A model generated the notes under the pieces. The model had not been told where the DNA came from, searched no databases, and worked only from the letters and a program-made list of their open reading frames with translations. From NCBI RefSeq assembly GCF_023091745.1, contig NC_068920.1, forward strand, positions 113,611,622 to 113,675,621: a DNA stretch of 64,000 nucleotides, in the 5' to 3' direction. The position numbers and the translations under genes were made by a program. Source of the DNA: Budorcas taxicolor. Lineage: Eukaryota; Chordata; Mammalia; Artiodactyla; Bovidae. Below are positions 11,853 to 24,021 of this stretch, piece by piece (the first letter of the stretch is position 1; the number at the start of each line of letters is the position of its first letter).

Positions 11853-13160
11853 AGGATATAAATAAAATACAAAGAGGCACTGAGGAAAGAGCTATATTTA
11901 TATTTGGAAAGAAAGAAAGGAAGTAGGGAAAGGAATTAACTTGAACCGCGCACCCCACCCCCACTCACGCTAAAAGATCTTCCATATCAGGGAACACATG
12001 AACCAGGCATTTTTGCATTTTGGAACATCTTTTCTCTCTTTGAAGTAAAATTACTTACTCGTACTTCCAGTAAAGAAGCCCTGAAATTTAGGTAACAATT
12101 TATTTAGAAATTTATATAATCTTCTGATGATATCACATATCTAACATTTAGTCACTTATTGATCTAATCATCATCTTCCTAAACCAGAGACAATTTATAT
12201 CCTCCCACTTATGCCCATGGAAAGAAAAATTGCTAATTCTTCTGGCTTAGAAAAATTCTATCCCCAAAAAGAAGTTTTTATATTTATATCTTTTCTAGTG
12301 CCCAGTTAACTTACTTTGTTCCTCTTTCTTTCCTAGTGGCTTGACTCCAGATTTTAAATAAAATATAGCTTTGGTGACCTCAATAGATTTGTGTGGTCCA
12401 GGATCAGGTCTGATAAATAATATATGCTCAGAGTATCCATTATTAATTCTTACTATCAACAGTAAACAATGGGAACCTAGCCTCAGCTCTCCTGCCTCTT
12501 CCACAGGAGGCTGTCAGCTCATTCCACAAGGAACTTTCAGACTTAATCTGCTTGTTTATGTATATGCTCAGATATGTTGTGATTGAGAATCTCATCACAA
12601 GGTGTTTTTGCACTGGGCCCCAGTGGAAGTCCCAGTATTCTATTTATTCCCCACCAAACAGAGTTTGTTAAAATGCAGTGTGCTGCAGCTTGCTGGACAA
12701 TGTTCAAAGAAATAGTACATCCTTCCATAAAGCCACAAAGCATGCAGTCTAAAGCACAAACAAATCTCACAGCACTAAATCCCAGTCTTCAATCAACCCT
12801 GTATTCCAGCCTGTTATATCTCTACAACAGCTGCAGAAGGAATAGCTCTTGTAAGGAGGTTTAGAGCTTTCTTTAAAAGTAAGCTGCATGTATAAATGAC
12901 TTGTGAAAAAGAGGGAAATAAAACTCTACAAAATTTCCAACTTTCTCTCTCCATATTAATGGTAACTGGCATTTTGAAAGGACATAATTTCTTTTGGTGC
13001 ACAACAGATTGTTTCTGTCATGTTTCTGGAAAATACAGAAAATTCATATCTCCACATAATATCTGCACTGTAATCTTTATATAGGGTGGATATTTCTTAG
13101 TATTTGCACCCTGCATATTGTACCTAAGAGGGATCTACATAAATCCTCTATTTGATATTC
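11853..13160. other. Unique sequence, about 1.3 kb
   Basis: The longest repeat-free stretch in the first 15 kb. ORFs of up to 93 codons occur on both strands, but I see no domain, splice context or codon pattern supporting a gene. No repeat recognised. Confidence 0.4.
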
Positions 13161-13162
13161 CT

Positions 13163-13378
13163 TGGGAGTTCCCTGGTGGCTTAGACGGTAAAGTGTCTGT
13201 GTACAACGTGGGAGACCTGGGTTCGATCCTTGGGTCGGGAAGATCCCCCTGGAGAAGGGAATGGCAATCCACTCCAGTACTATTGCTTGGAAAATCCCAT
13301 GGACAGAGGAGCTTGGTAGGCTACAGTCCATGGGGTCGCAAACAGTCAGACACAACTGAACAACTTCACTTTCACTTT
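13163..13378 (+). mobile_element. Bov-tA SINE
   Basis: Complete head ('gttccctggtggcttagacg') and body ending in a CACTTT-type tail. No clear target-site duplication. Confidence 0.93.
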
Positions 13379-13467
13379 ATTGGTCTATAATCACTCATAT
13401 TGACCAACAAAAATTAACCAAAAATGATGGAGCTGAAAGTGGTTAAGGAAAAATCTAGTTTGATGCT

Positions 13468-13664
13468 TTTTATTATTTTTTTATTTAAATTTTTATTTTT
13501 ACTTTATTTTACTTTACAATACTGTATTGGTTTTGGCATACATTGACATGAATCCACCACGGGTGTACATGAGCTCCCAAACCTGAACCCCACTCCCACC
13601 TCCCACCCCACATCATCCCTCCGGATCATCCCCGTGCACCAGCCCCAAGCATCCTGCATCCAAC
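13468..13664 (-). mobile_element. L1 3' UTR (artiodactyl L1)
   Basis: Antisense L1 3' end: poly-T, then 'ttacaatactgtattggttt', a C-rich block (13588-13609) and 'agcatcctgcatcc'. Co-linear with the sense copies at 28669-29201 and 39419-39702. 5'-truncated to about 200 bp. Confidence 0.9.
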
Positions 13665-13831
13665 ATAGAATAATTGTGTTTTTCTGAAACCAAGCATTCT
13701 GGAAGACACCCTGGAGACAGCTGGATAAGGAAAGCTGTGGGTAGCCTACTATTCTCAGTCAGAGCAACTCCTCTTTGAAACATTTCATAGTTTAAAACTT
13801 TTAGTGATATTTTGTTAAAAATAAGATTTCA

Positions 13832-14152
13832 GGACTTCCCTTGTGGTACAGTTGATAAGAATCTGTTTGTCCATGCAGAAGACACTGGTTTGATCCCTGG
13901 ACCAGGACAATTCCTTAAGCCTCAGAACAACTAAGCCCTTGCAGCACAACTACTGAGCCCATTCTCTAAAGACCATTAGCTGCAAATATGGAGCCCACGT
14001 GCCTAGAGCCTGTGCCCCTCAACAAGAGAAGACACCACAATGAGAAACCCATGCACCACAATGAAAAGTAACCCCATTTACTTCAACTAGAGAAAGACCA
14101 TGCAAAAGCAATGAAGACCCAGCACACCTCCCCCTGCCCCAAAAAAAAAATT
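13832..14152 (+). mobile_element. CHR-2-type tRNA-derived SINE, full length
   Basis: Head 'ggacttcccttgtggtacag' followed by the CHR-2-specific body (repeated 'acaactactgagcccac', 'caacaagagaagacacca') and an A10 tail. Flanks AGATTTCA at 13824-13831 and 14153-14160 form an 8-bp target-site duplication. Confidence 0.85.
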
Positions 14153-14450
14153 AGATTTCATTTATTTAAAGCAAACAGCAAGGGACTACTGAGTTCAAAC
14201 CATTTATTTTACAAATGAGGAACTTGATATAGAAGATTAGACAGAGACCTAGAAATGGCAGAAATGGAGCTTCTGAACTACTAGTGCTACACTTAGTCCA
14301 AAGAAACAAAATAGGAAAAAACAACAAAGCTGTAAACCTCATAGTGATCCTAAAATCAAGGACTTACACTAAAAAACTTGCCTTAAGTGAAAGAAGAGTT
14401 AGCTCCCTTTCAAGAGTTATATTGCTGCAAGTTCTTGTACCACATAATTT

Positions 14451-14667
14451 GTTGTTATTGTTGTTCAGTCACTAAGTTGTGCCCAGTTCTTTGTGACCCT
14501 ATGGACTGTAGCCAGACAGGCTCCTCTGTCCTTGGAACTTCTCAGGCAAGATTTCTGGAGTGTGTTGCCGTTTCCTCCTCCAAGGAATCTTCTTGACCCA
14601 GGGTTTGAACCCACCTCTCTTGCATTGGCAGGCAGATTCTTTACCCAAGAGTCATGTGGGAAGCCCC
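14451..14667 (-). mobile_element. Bov-tA SINE
   Basis: Complete antisense copy with a perfect 12-bp target-site duplication ACCACATAATTT at 14439-14450 and 14668-14679. Confidence 0.95.
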
Positions 14668-14689
14668 ACCACATAATTTTCTCCCTGCC

Positions 14690-15220
14690 TAAAAGAAAGA
14701 TAAGCTTTCAGTCTTAGTTTGATTAATGGTTAAGAGGAAAGAGGTGATCTCAAAAATGTATCACTCTGGCAAAGAGGTTTCTTTTTTTTTAAACTTACAA
14801 AGATTGATACATTTTATTAATTTATTAGAAGAACATAATGGAATTATTGGAATAGCTCATTGAAGAAATGATTTTCATCTTGTTTTAATTGTAAACCTGT
14901 TTACAGGAAAGTGTTCTATTATTCCTTCTTCTAGTTCCTATAATGTGGAACACAGTAAGTTACAAGTGAGTGTATGTGTTTACATGCATATGAATGTAAA
15001 CATAAGTATATACATACACATATGCATACATAAACACACAAAATGTATACTAAGTATAAAGTGTTTACTAGATAAATAAACCCACACCTTGATTCCTTGC
15101 TCCTGGAGGAATGTATCGACCTCAGTCTTTATAAACATCCTGAATTATATAAAGGCAAATGATTCAATTGTCTCAGTGTCCTGAGTTAGTCAATTAATTA
15201 AAAAGCATCTGCAAGTCAGA
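14690..15220. other. Unique AT-rich sequence
   Basis: Contains a TATG/CATA-rich simple stretch near 14965-15050. Otherwise nothing recognised. Confidence 0.35.
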
Positions 15221-15234
15221 AATTCAAAAAAAAA

Positions 15235-15635
15235 AAACAAATATTGCATATTAATGCATTTATGTGGAATCTAGAAAAACAGTATAGAGGAAAGTATTTG
15301 CAGGGTAGGAATAGAGAGGCAGACACAGAGAACAGGCAACAGATGTGGACAAAAGGGGGTATCAGAAAGTGGAATGAATTGGGAGATTGGGATTGACATA
15401 TATACACCAGCATGTGTAAGATAAATAACTACTGGGAACCTGCTATATAGCACAGAGAGCTCAACTTGATGCTCTGTGATGACCTAAAAGGGTAGCATGG
15501 GGAATGGGATGGGAGGGAGTTCAAGATGGAGAGGATATATGTGTAAACATCATATGATTCACTTCATTGTTCAACAGAAACTAACAGAACATTTTAAAGC
15601 AACTTTACCCCAATGTTAAAAAAAAAAAAATGTGT
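15235..15635 (+). mobile_element. L1 3' end, older artiodactyl L1
   Basis: Sense 3' end: 'tatgtggaatctagaaaaa', 'attgacatatatacac', 'gctatatagcacag', 'ctgtgatgacctaaa', and a poly-A near 15618. A different, older 3' UTR type from the L1 at 28669; the copy at 35795-36450 is of the same type. Confidence 0.85.
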
Positions 15636-15639
15636 TGAA

Positions 15640-16168
15640 AGGGCATAAGATACTCTTAAAAATTATAGAATACATAATCTCAAAGAATTTGTGATGTATT
15701 AGATAATTTTGGCAAATGGTAAAAAGCTATTAATAGTAAAGCTAAAAATCCTTAGCAGTGTTTCCTGAACTTAACTGCAAATAGGAATCACTTGGGAAAC
15801 TTTAGACATTACCAATGCCCAGTAATCATCCTCAATTATATGTAATTGTATGGGGTGCAACTTGAGCACTACTGGTTACTCAAACACTATATAGGACTCT
15901 TTTGTAAATAACAGCAAATTCTGTTAATATCAAGTCTTTCTCAACAGAAGTGAAACATGAAGTCTTCTCCCATTTTGTGTTCCAAACTTCATTCAGACAT
16001 GTTCAGCTATTAGTACTTCATAGAATTCAAAGGGATCATTGACTTTACTTTCATTATGAGAAAGAACAAATTAAACTAATCACTTAGCCTTGGATTTGGG
16101 ATTTGCTCACAGCAGTTTTCAAACTCTTTGGCCCCATTTGAAAAGCTTCTGAGGCATTCTAATGTAGT
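15640..16168. other. Unique sequence
   Basis: Nothing recognised. Confidence 0.35.
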
Positions 16169-16169
16169 G

Positions 16170-16583
16170 ATTGTTGTTCTTGCTGCTGTGTTCAGACAAT
16201 ACATCCTGTCCGACTCTTTGCGACCTGATGAACTGCAACAAACCAGACTCCTCTGTCTTCCACTGTCTTCCAGAGTTTGCTCCAAATTCATATCCATGGA
16301 GTCGGCGAGTCTATCCATCTCATTCTCTGTGCCCTTCTTCTCCTTATCCGTTCAACCTTTTCCAACATTGAGGTCTTTTCCAATGAGTCAGTTCTTCTCA
16401 TCAGTTGACCAAAACTGTAGAGCTTCAGCTTCAGCAACAGCTCTTCCAGTGAATATTCAGGGTTCATCTCCTTTAGGATTGACTGGTTTGATTTGCAGTC
16501 CAAGGGTCTCTCAAGAGTCCTGTCCTAATTTAAAATCATCAGTGCTTTGACCCTCAGCCTTTTTATGGTCCAACTTTCATATT
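16170..16583 (-). mobile_element. BovB 3' segment (left part of twin-primed copy)
   Basis: Antisense BovB 3' end running from the tail (16170) up to the position equivalent to about 4425 in the 1280-4841 copy. It then switches strand abruptly at 16583/16584 into BovB endonuclease sequence on the plus strand. This layout is what a 5' inversion produces. Confidence 0.85.
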
Positions 16584-18668
16584 CCAGTTGTGGATGTGCC
16601 TGGTGGTGAAAATAAAGTCAATGCTGTAAGAATAATATTGCAATGGAACCTGGAATGTTAGGTCAATGAATCAAGGTAAATTGGAAGTGATCAAATAGGA
16701 GATAGTAAGAGTGAACGTTGACATTTTAGCAATCGTGAACTAAAATGGATGGAAATGGGAGAATTTAATTCAGATGACCATTATATCTACTACTGTGGGT
16801 AGGAATCCATTTGAAGAAATGGAGTAGCCCTCATAGCTAAAAAAAAAAATAAAAAATGAGAGAGAAAGAGAGTTTGGAGTGCAGTATTTGGGTGCTATCT
16901 CAGAAAAAAAAACCAGAATGATCTCGGTTCATTTCCAAGACAAACCATTCAATATCACAGTAATCTAACCAGTAGAAACTGAAGTTGAATGGTCCTATGA
17001 AGACCAACAAGACATCCTAGGAAAGTGAAAGTCACTCAGTCGTGTTTGATTCTTTGCGACCCCATGGACTATACAGTCCATGAAGTTCTCCAGACCAGAA
17101 TACTGTAGTAGGTAGACTTTCCCTTCTCCAGGGGGTCTTTCCAACCCAGGAAATGAACTGGGGTTTCCTGCGATGGAAGTGGAATCCTTTACCAACTGAG
17201 CTATCAGGGAAGCCCTAGGCATTCTAGAACTAACACCAAAAAAATCAGTGTCCTTTTCATTATAGGAGACTGGACTGCAAAATTAGGAGGTCAAGAGATA
17301 CCTGGAGTAACAGGCAAGTTTGGCCTCAGAGTACAAAATGAAACAGGGCAAAGGCTAACAGAGTTTTGCCAAGAGAATGCACTGGTCACACCAAACATCA
17401 TCTTCCAACAACACAAGAGTCTTCTCTACACATGGATATCACCAGATGGTCAATACCAAAAGCAGATTGGTTATGTTCTTTGCAACTGAAGATGGAGAAG
17501 CTCTATACAACCAGTAAAAACAAGACTGGAAGCTGACCATGGCTCAGATCATGAAATTCTTATTGCAAAATTCAGATTTAAATTGAAGAAAGTAGTAAAA
17601 ACCACCAGGCCATTCAGATATGACCTAAATAAAATCATTTCTGATTATACAGTGGAAGTGACAAATAGATTCAGGGGATTAGATCTAGTAGAGAGAGTGT
17701 TTGAAGAAATATGGACAGAGGTTTGTGACATTGTATGGGAAGCAGTGATCAAAACCATCCCCAAGAACAGGAAATGCAAAAAAGCAAACTGGTTGTCCGA
17801 GGAGGCCTTACAAATAGTTGAGAAAAGAAGAGAAGTGAAAGGCAAAGGAGAAAATGAAAGATTTGAAGGCAGAGTTCCAAAGAATAGCAAATAAAATAAA
17901 ATAAAATAAAAAAGGCTTCATAAGTGAACAATGCAAAGAAACAGAGGAAAACAATAGAATGGACAGGACTAAAATCTCATCAAGAAAATTAGAGATACCA
18001 AGGGAACATTTCATGCAAAGATGGGCACAATAAAGGACAGACACAGTATAGATCTAACAGAAGCAGAAGATATTAAGAAGAGGTGGCAAGTATACACAGC
18101 AAAACTATACAAAAAAGTATTAACGACCTGGGCAACCATGATGGTATGATCATTCACCTAAAACCAGACATCCTGGAGTATGAAGTTAAGTGGTCCTTAG
18201 GAAACAATACTACAAACAAAGTTAGTGGAGGTAATGGAATTACAGCTGAGCTATTTCAAATCCTAAAAGATAATGCTGTTACAGTACTGCACTCATTATT
18301 CCAACAAACTTGCAAAATTAAGCAGTAGCCACAGGACTGGAAAAAGGCAGTTTTCATTATAATTCCAAAGAACAGCAACACCAAAGAATGTTCAAACTAC
18401 TGAACAATTGCATTGATTTCATATGTTAGCAAAATAATGTTCAAAATTATTTAGGCTAGGCTTCAACAGTATGTGAACTGAGAAATTCCGGATGTACAGA
18501 ACTTCCAGATGCCTTGAATTTAGAAAAAGCAGAGGAATCAGAGATCAAATTGCCAACATCCACTGGATCATAGAGAAAGCAAGGGAATTCCAGAAAAACA
18601 TCCACTTCTGCTTCTCTGACTACAGTAAAGCCTTTGACTATGTGGATCACAACAAACTGTGGAAAATT
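16584..18668 (+). mobile_element. BovB endonuclease-to-RT segment, inverted relative to 16170-16583
   Basis: Sense BovB from the position equivalent to about 1918 to about 3817 of the first copy, interrupted by a Bov-tA at 17021-17218. Recognisable protein pieces are at 17583-17894 (post-endonuclease linker) and 18492-18698 (RT start, 'KAFDYVDHNKLW'). It carries many indels and stops. An (AAAAT)n run at 17889-17915 sits inside it. It ends without a BovB 3' terminus, so it is not an independent standard insertion. Confidence 0.88.
17021..17218 (-). mobile_element. Bov-tA SINE nested in BovB
   Basis: Antisense Bov-tA splitting the BovB endonuclease region. Near-duplicated flanks CATCCTAG (17013-17020) and CATTCTAG (17220-17227) support insertion here. 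It is younger than its host BovB. Confidence 0.9.
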
Positions 18669-20825
18669 CACAGTCAAAGACTTAAGCATAGTCAATGAAG
18701 CAAACATATATGTTTATCCGGAATTCCCTTGCTTTCTCCATGATCCAGCAGATGTTGGCAATTTGATCTCTGATTCCTCTGCTTTTTCTAAATCCAGATT
18801 GTATATCTGCAAATTCTCAGTTCACATACTGTTGAAGCCTAGCTTGAAGGATTTTGAGCATTACTTTGCTAGCATGTGAAATGATTGCAGTAGCATGGTA
18901 GTTTGAACATGCTTTGGTATTACCCTTCTTTGAAATTGGCATGAAAACTGATATTTTCCAGTCCTGAGCTCATTGCTGAGTTTTCCAAATTTGCTGACAT
19001 ATTGAGACCAATGCTTTAGCAACAGCACCTTTTAGGATTTGAAGTACTTCAGCTGGAATTCCATCACTTCCACAAGCTCTGCTCATTGTAATGCTCTTCC
19101 TAAGGCTCACTTGACTTCACAGTCAGTGATGACTGGCTTTAGATGAGTGACCACACCACTGTGGTTATCCCAGTCATTAAGACCTTCCCTTCTTATATAT
19201 TTCTTCTGTATATTCTTGCTACCTCTTTTTAATCTGTTCTGCTCCTTTTAGGTCCTTAGCAATTCTGTCCTTTTTTGTACCCATCCTTGCATGAAAGTTT
19301 CCCTTCATATCTCCAATTTTCTTTAAGAGATTTCCAGTTTTATCCATTCTGTTGCTTTCCTGTATTTCTTTGTGTTGTTCCTTTAAGAAGACCTTCTTAT
19401 ATCTCCTTGTTATTCTCTGGAACTTTGAAATCAGCTGAATCTATCTTTCCCTCTATCCTTTGCCTTTCACTTGTCTTCTTTCCTCAGCTATTCGAAAAAC
19501 CTCCTTAGACAAAACTTTGCTTTCTTGCATTTCTTTTTATTTGGGGTGGTTTTGGTTCCTGCCTTCCATACAATGTTACGAGTCTCAGTTCATAGTTCTT
19601 CAGGGACTCTGTCTACCAGATCTAATCCTTTGACTCTATCTGTCACCTTCACTGTATTATCTTAGGGGTTTGATTTAGGTCATATGTGAATGGACTAGTG
19701 GTTCTCCCTACTTTCTTCAGTTTAAGACCGAATTTTGCAATAAGGAGCTCTCGATCTGGGCTGCAGTCAACTCCAGGTCTTGTTTTTGCTGACTGTATAG
19801 AGCTTCTCCAACTGTGACTGCAATGGACATAATCAATTTGATTTAGGTATTGACCATTTTGTGATGTCCATGCATAGAATTATCTCTTGAGTTTTTAGAA
19901 AGGGTATTTGCTATAATCAGTGTGTTCTTTTGGCAAAACTCAGTTAGCTTTTGCCCTACCTCATTTTATCCTCAAAAATGTCAAGCTTGCCTATTACTTC
20001 AGGTATCTCTTGACTCCCTACTTGTGCATTCCAATCCTCTGTAATGAAAAGAATATTTATTTATTTATTTTTTTTTGGAGGTAGTACTATAAGATGTTGT
20101 AGTTCTTCATAGAAATGGTCAGCTTCAGCTTCTTCAGTGTCAGTGGTTGTGGTATAGACTTGGATTACTGTGAATGATGTGTGGCTTGCCTTGAAAATGA
20201 ACTGAGATCACTCTATCATTTTTCATTATGCACCCAAGTAATGCATTTTGGGCTCTTTTGTTGTCTATGAGGGTTACTCCATTGCTTCTAAGGGATTTTT
20301 GCCCACAGTAGTAGATATAATGGTCCTCTCAATTAAATCCGCCCATTGCCATCCATTTCAACTCTGATTATTAACACTTCAACAATATTTTATCTTTCCA
20401 TCTACTGCTTGACCACATCAAATTTACCTTGATTCATGGACCTAACATTCCATGTTCCTACGCAATATTGTTCTTATAGCATCAGACTTTACTGTCACCC
20501 ACAGGCATATCCACAACTGAGCATCAGTTCAGCTTTGGCCCCGCCACTTCCTAGTTTCTAAAGCTATTAGTAATTGTATTCTGCTCTTCCCCAGTAACAT
20601 ATTGGACCACTTCTGCCTGGGGCACCGGGGCAGGGCTCATTTTCCAGTGTCATATCTTTTTGCCTTTTCATACTGCCCATGAGGTTCTCCAGGCAAGAAT
20701 ACTGGAGGGAGTTGCCCTTTCCTCCTCCAATGGACCACATTTTGTCGAACTCTTTACTATGACCCACCCATCTTGGGTGACCCTGCATCGCATGGCTCAT
20801 AACTTCATTTTGCCATCCCCTTCAC
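18669..20825 (-). mobile_element. BovB, 5' UTR to RT segment, antisense
   Basis: Antisense BovB that begins (plus coordinates) at RT sequence equivalent to about 3788 of the first copy. It runs back through the linker and endonuclease (to about 20525) into the 5' region (to about 20825). More diverged than the plus-strand arm, with many stops. A short AT-rich microsatellite (TTTA-type) lies near 20055-20075. With 16584-18668 it forms an imperfect head-to-head palindrome centred at 18668/18669. Confidence 0.88.
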
Positions 20826-20858
20826 CACAACAAAGCTGTGATTCATGCAGGGGAATGT

Positions 20859-21139
20859 GTTGCTGCTGCTGCTGCTAAGTCACTTCAGTCGTGTCCGACT
20901 CTGTGCGACCCCATAGACTGCAGCCCATCAGGCTCCTCCGTCCCTGGGATTCTCCAGGCAAGAACACTGGAGTGGGTTGCCATTTCCTTCTCCAATGTGT
21001 GAAAGTGAAAAGTGAAAAGGAAGTAGCTCAGTCGTGTCTGACTCCTAGTGACCCCATGGACTGCAGCCCACCAGGCTCCTCCATCCATGGGAGTTTCCAG
21101 GCAAGAGTACTGGAGTGGGTTGCCAGTGCCTTCTCCAGA
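20859..21139 (-). mobile_element. BOVA2 SINE dimer
   Basis: Antisense BOVA2 with its AGC tail seen as GCT repeats at 20861-20876. A perfect 10-bp target-site duplication AGGGGAATGT lies at 20849-20858 and 21140-21149. Confidence 0.95.
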
Positions 21140-21459
21140 AGGGGAATGTAATGGCATCCAAACCTATTTTCACAGCAAAATGTCCTGCAAACAGAAGTTC
21201 ATACACCATAATGATTAGATCAGAAAGGGAATGGGAGCTGAGGCTCAGTATTTTTTTTTTTTTTAATCCTGGAGTGATTCCAATGTTCTCAAAGTTTGAA
21301 AATTGCTTTCCTAAAGCCCCACATCCCCAACTATTCATGGGAAATGAACAGTTATACAAGTTCTCCAGAAGATTCTAATGTTCATCCAGGGTAGAAAACT
21401 ACTGAGTTAGAGCGGTTTCTCAAAATTTGTTGTGTATTTGGATCACCCACCCATAGAGA

Positions 21460-21945
21460 TTTTTTTTTTTAATTTATTGAAGTAGAGTTGCTTTACAAGA
21501 TTGTGTTTCTACTTTACAGCAAAGTGAATCAATTATGCCCATACATGCATACTTTGGATTTCCTTTTCAATGATGCCACCAAAAAGCCTTGAGTAGAGTT
21601 CCCTGTGCTAAACAGTATATTCTCATTTGTCATCTATTTTATACATAATAGTGTATATATGTCAACCTCATTCTCCCAATTAATTCCACTCTCTTGCTGT
21701 CCATATATTTGTTCTCTATGTCTGTGTGTCTATTTCTGCTTTGCAAATAGGTTCTTCTGCACCTTTTTCTATATTTCACATATATACATTAATGTATGAT
21801 ATGTGTTTTTCTCTTTTTGTCCTGTTTCACTCTGTATGACAGTCTCTAGATCCATCCACATCTCTGCAAATGACACAATGCCATTCTTTTTTTTATGGTT
21901 GAGCAATATTCCATTATATATATACACACACAACCTTCTTTGATA
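21460..21945 (-). mobile_element. L1 3' end with ORF2 C-terminus remnant
   Basis: Poly-T, then antisense L1 3' UTR ('ctttacagcaaagtgaatc', 'gagttccctgtgcta', 'tctgctttgcaaatagg') reaching the ORF2 C-terminal region ('atggttgagcaatattccat', encoding MEYY-type sequence on the minus strand). Confidence 0.85.
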
Positions 21946-22299
21946 GCAAAGTGTGAGAAACATTGATTCTGAAGCTCTATTTCTCATGGTATGATTCATG
22001 GGCCACTAATCTGATGATTCCTGTTAAAGCTCAGATTTTAAGATCTTTTCAAATACATACTAAATCAGTCTTCAGTTTGGGCACACATCTTCACTGTAAT
22101 AAATTCTGTTAGGGAACTGGTGACCAAAACTGCCAACCCTGGATAAACACAGTAATAACTATTTGCATGAGTAGTCTCACAACAGGAGTTCCCAGTAAGA
22201 AACACAGTGTTGCTGCTGAAAACTTAATAGGAGAATTTGGGAGGGGCAAAAAGGAGGGAAGAGATTCCATCTCATAATATGTTCTAACAACCTCTCAGA

Positions 22300-22560
22300 A
22301 GCCCTCATGCTAGAATCCATCTTGGCTTAGAGATGTGTGTGTGTCACCAGGAAGGACCCTGAGAAAGACCATATATAGGCACACGCAAGATAACTGGCCA
22401 AAGGCAATCCCAAAAGGTAACCCCATTACCATAAAACCTGAGACCGATCCATGTGGCACAGCAGTTCTCCTGGGCTCCCTTACTCTGCTGCAGGTGGTTC
22501 TTGATATTCCTCTCATAGGGAACCATTCAATCATATAAATACCCCATCTCAAATATCTGT
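22300..22560 (+). mobile_element. Possible LTR fragment
   Basis: The phrase 'cagcagttctcctgggctcc' followed by 'ttactctgctgcagg' resembles the 3' part of some ruminant endogenous-retrovirus LTRs. No TG...CA ends, no duplication of flanks and no internal retroviral sequence are seen. Tentative. Confidence 0.3.
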
Positions 22561-23817
22561 GGTACATTTAAGGGAGTATAGTAACCTGTTCAATACCATT
22601 TTAACAAAGCAAATCCTGTTTATAAAATAAATTCCTTTTAATAAGGTCCTTAATAACAGAATGAACAGGACATCTCAGACCACCTCTGAGCTGCTTCTCA
22701 CTGATTTTTTTAAAATATCACTTCTTTTCCAGATCACTATAATCAACAGTACCAGACATATTAAAAAAAAATGTTAACAGCATCTCTGAATAAAGATTTA
22801 AAGTGTTTTCATCAGACTCTCAGTTGCGCTCTCTCCATTAGAACCATCAATAACAAGAGAGACAAAAATTATCAATCTGTAACTAGGCAACAAGGACAAA
22901 GCTAATGAACATTAGGCCAGAGATGGTAGCCTTGATAAATAAAATCCAAATAACACCTTAGCTTTAGCTGAATATATTTTTCTAGTTTATTGCTGTTTTG
23001 ACACAAATGAAACCAAGATATATTCCCTATACTTTGTTTGCTTTTCCTTTTTTTTTTTTTTTTTTCTTCTTCTAGTTTATGTCCTGTGTTACTACTTTGT
23101 GGAAAGAGACAGAGTGGGTGTAAAGAAGTCCATAAATTGGGACAAAACTGTTTTACTATAAATATTTCTACTTACTCACTAGCTTGTTTTAATATGTCTA
23201 ATCAGCAAGTTTGCCAAAGTAATCCTTTGGGCCTTCCTTGCATTTGACCATGCTATCTATTAATACTATTAAAAGATATGTGAGACTAGTAGAAAAAATA
23301 TGAATAAAAATAGTTATGTGGAGAAAAATTAAACAAAAATTTACAGACAAAACCATATATCTGCTCTTCTCATCTCCTTCCAAAAGAGGGAACAGTATAT
23401 TTGAAAACCCAGTAAATTCATTCTATTCATGTAAGTGTGCAATTTCATTTTAGCTATAGACATTATCACTCTTTTCTTGTTTAGCTTTTTGTATGGTTGA
23501 TATTCTCTAAGCATTTAAACTGCAAGAGAATTAGATTCTGTGCAAAATGTTAAAAGGTGATTTTTCTTTTTTTTCTGTGGGAAAGGACTTCTGTACTAAC
23601 AGTGCAAACATTAATGTCAAAAATAAACATAATATAAATAGCTAGTGCAAATTTTGTCTTGGAATTGCATACATAATCATAAATAATTATGCTTTTTTTT
23701 CATTTTAGCAGAAAGATCATGAGACTTTTACCATGAAAACCCTATAGAAGTCAGAGCTGTTATCTATATGTGGTTCCTTGACCTCTGGCATGCAAGAAGA
23801 TCCCTTCAGAGGTTTAG
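22561..23817. other. Unique sequence
   Basis: AT-rich, with a T-run at 23049-23065. No gene or named repeat recognised. Confidence 0.35.
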
Positions 23818-23818
23818 T

Positions 23819-24020
23819 GAAAGTGAAACTCACTCCGTTGTGTTGGACTCTTTATGACCCCATGGACTATAGACCATCAGGCTCCTCTCTCCATGGAATT
23901 CTCCAGGCAAGAATACTAGAGTGGGTAGCCATTTCCTTCTTTGGGGATATTCCTGACCCAGGGATCAACTCGGAGTCTCCTGCATTGCAGGTAGATTCTT
24001 TACCACTGATCAACCAGGGG
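23819..24020 (-). mobile_element. Bov-tA SINE
   Basis: Complete antisense copy from the 'tgttggactctttatgaccc' end to the tRNA-like head at about 24020. Confidence 0.92.
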
Positions 24021-24021
24021 A

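Noticed and set aside
12295..12870. Overlapping ORFs of 60-90 codons on both strands as candidate exons
   Set aside because: No recognisable domain, no consistent codon pattern, no supporting splice signals; lengths are within chance for this composition.
22300..22560. Intact endogenous retrovirus
   Set aside because: Only a possible LTR-like fragment. No primer-binding site, gag, pol or env similarity is seen nearby.
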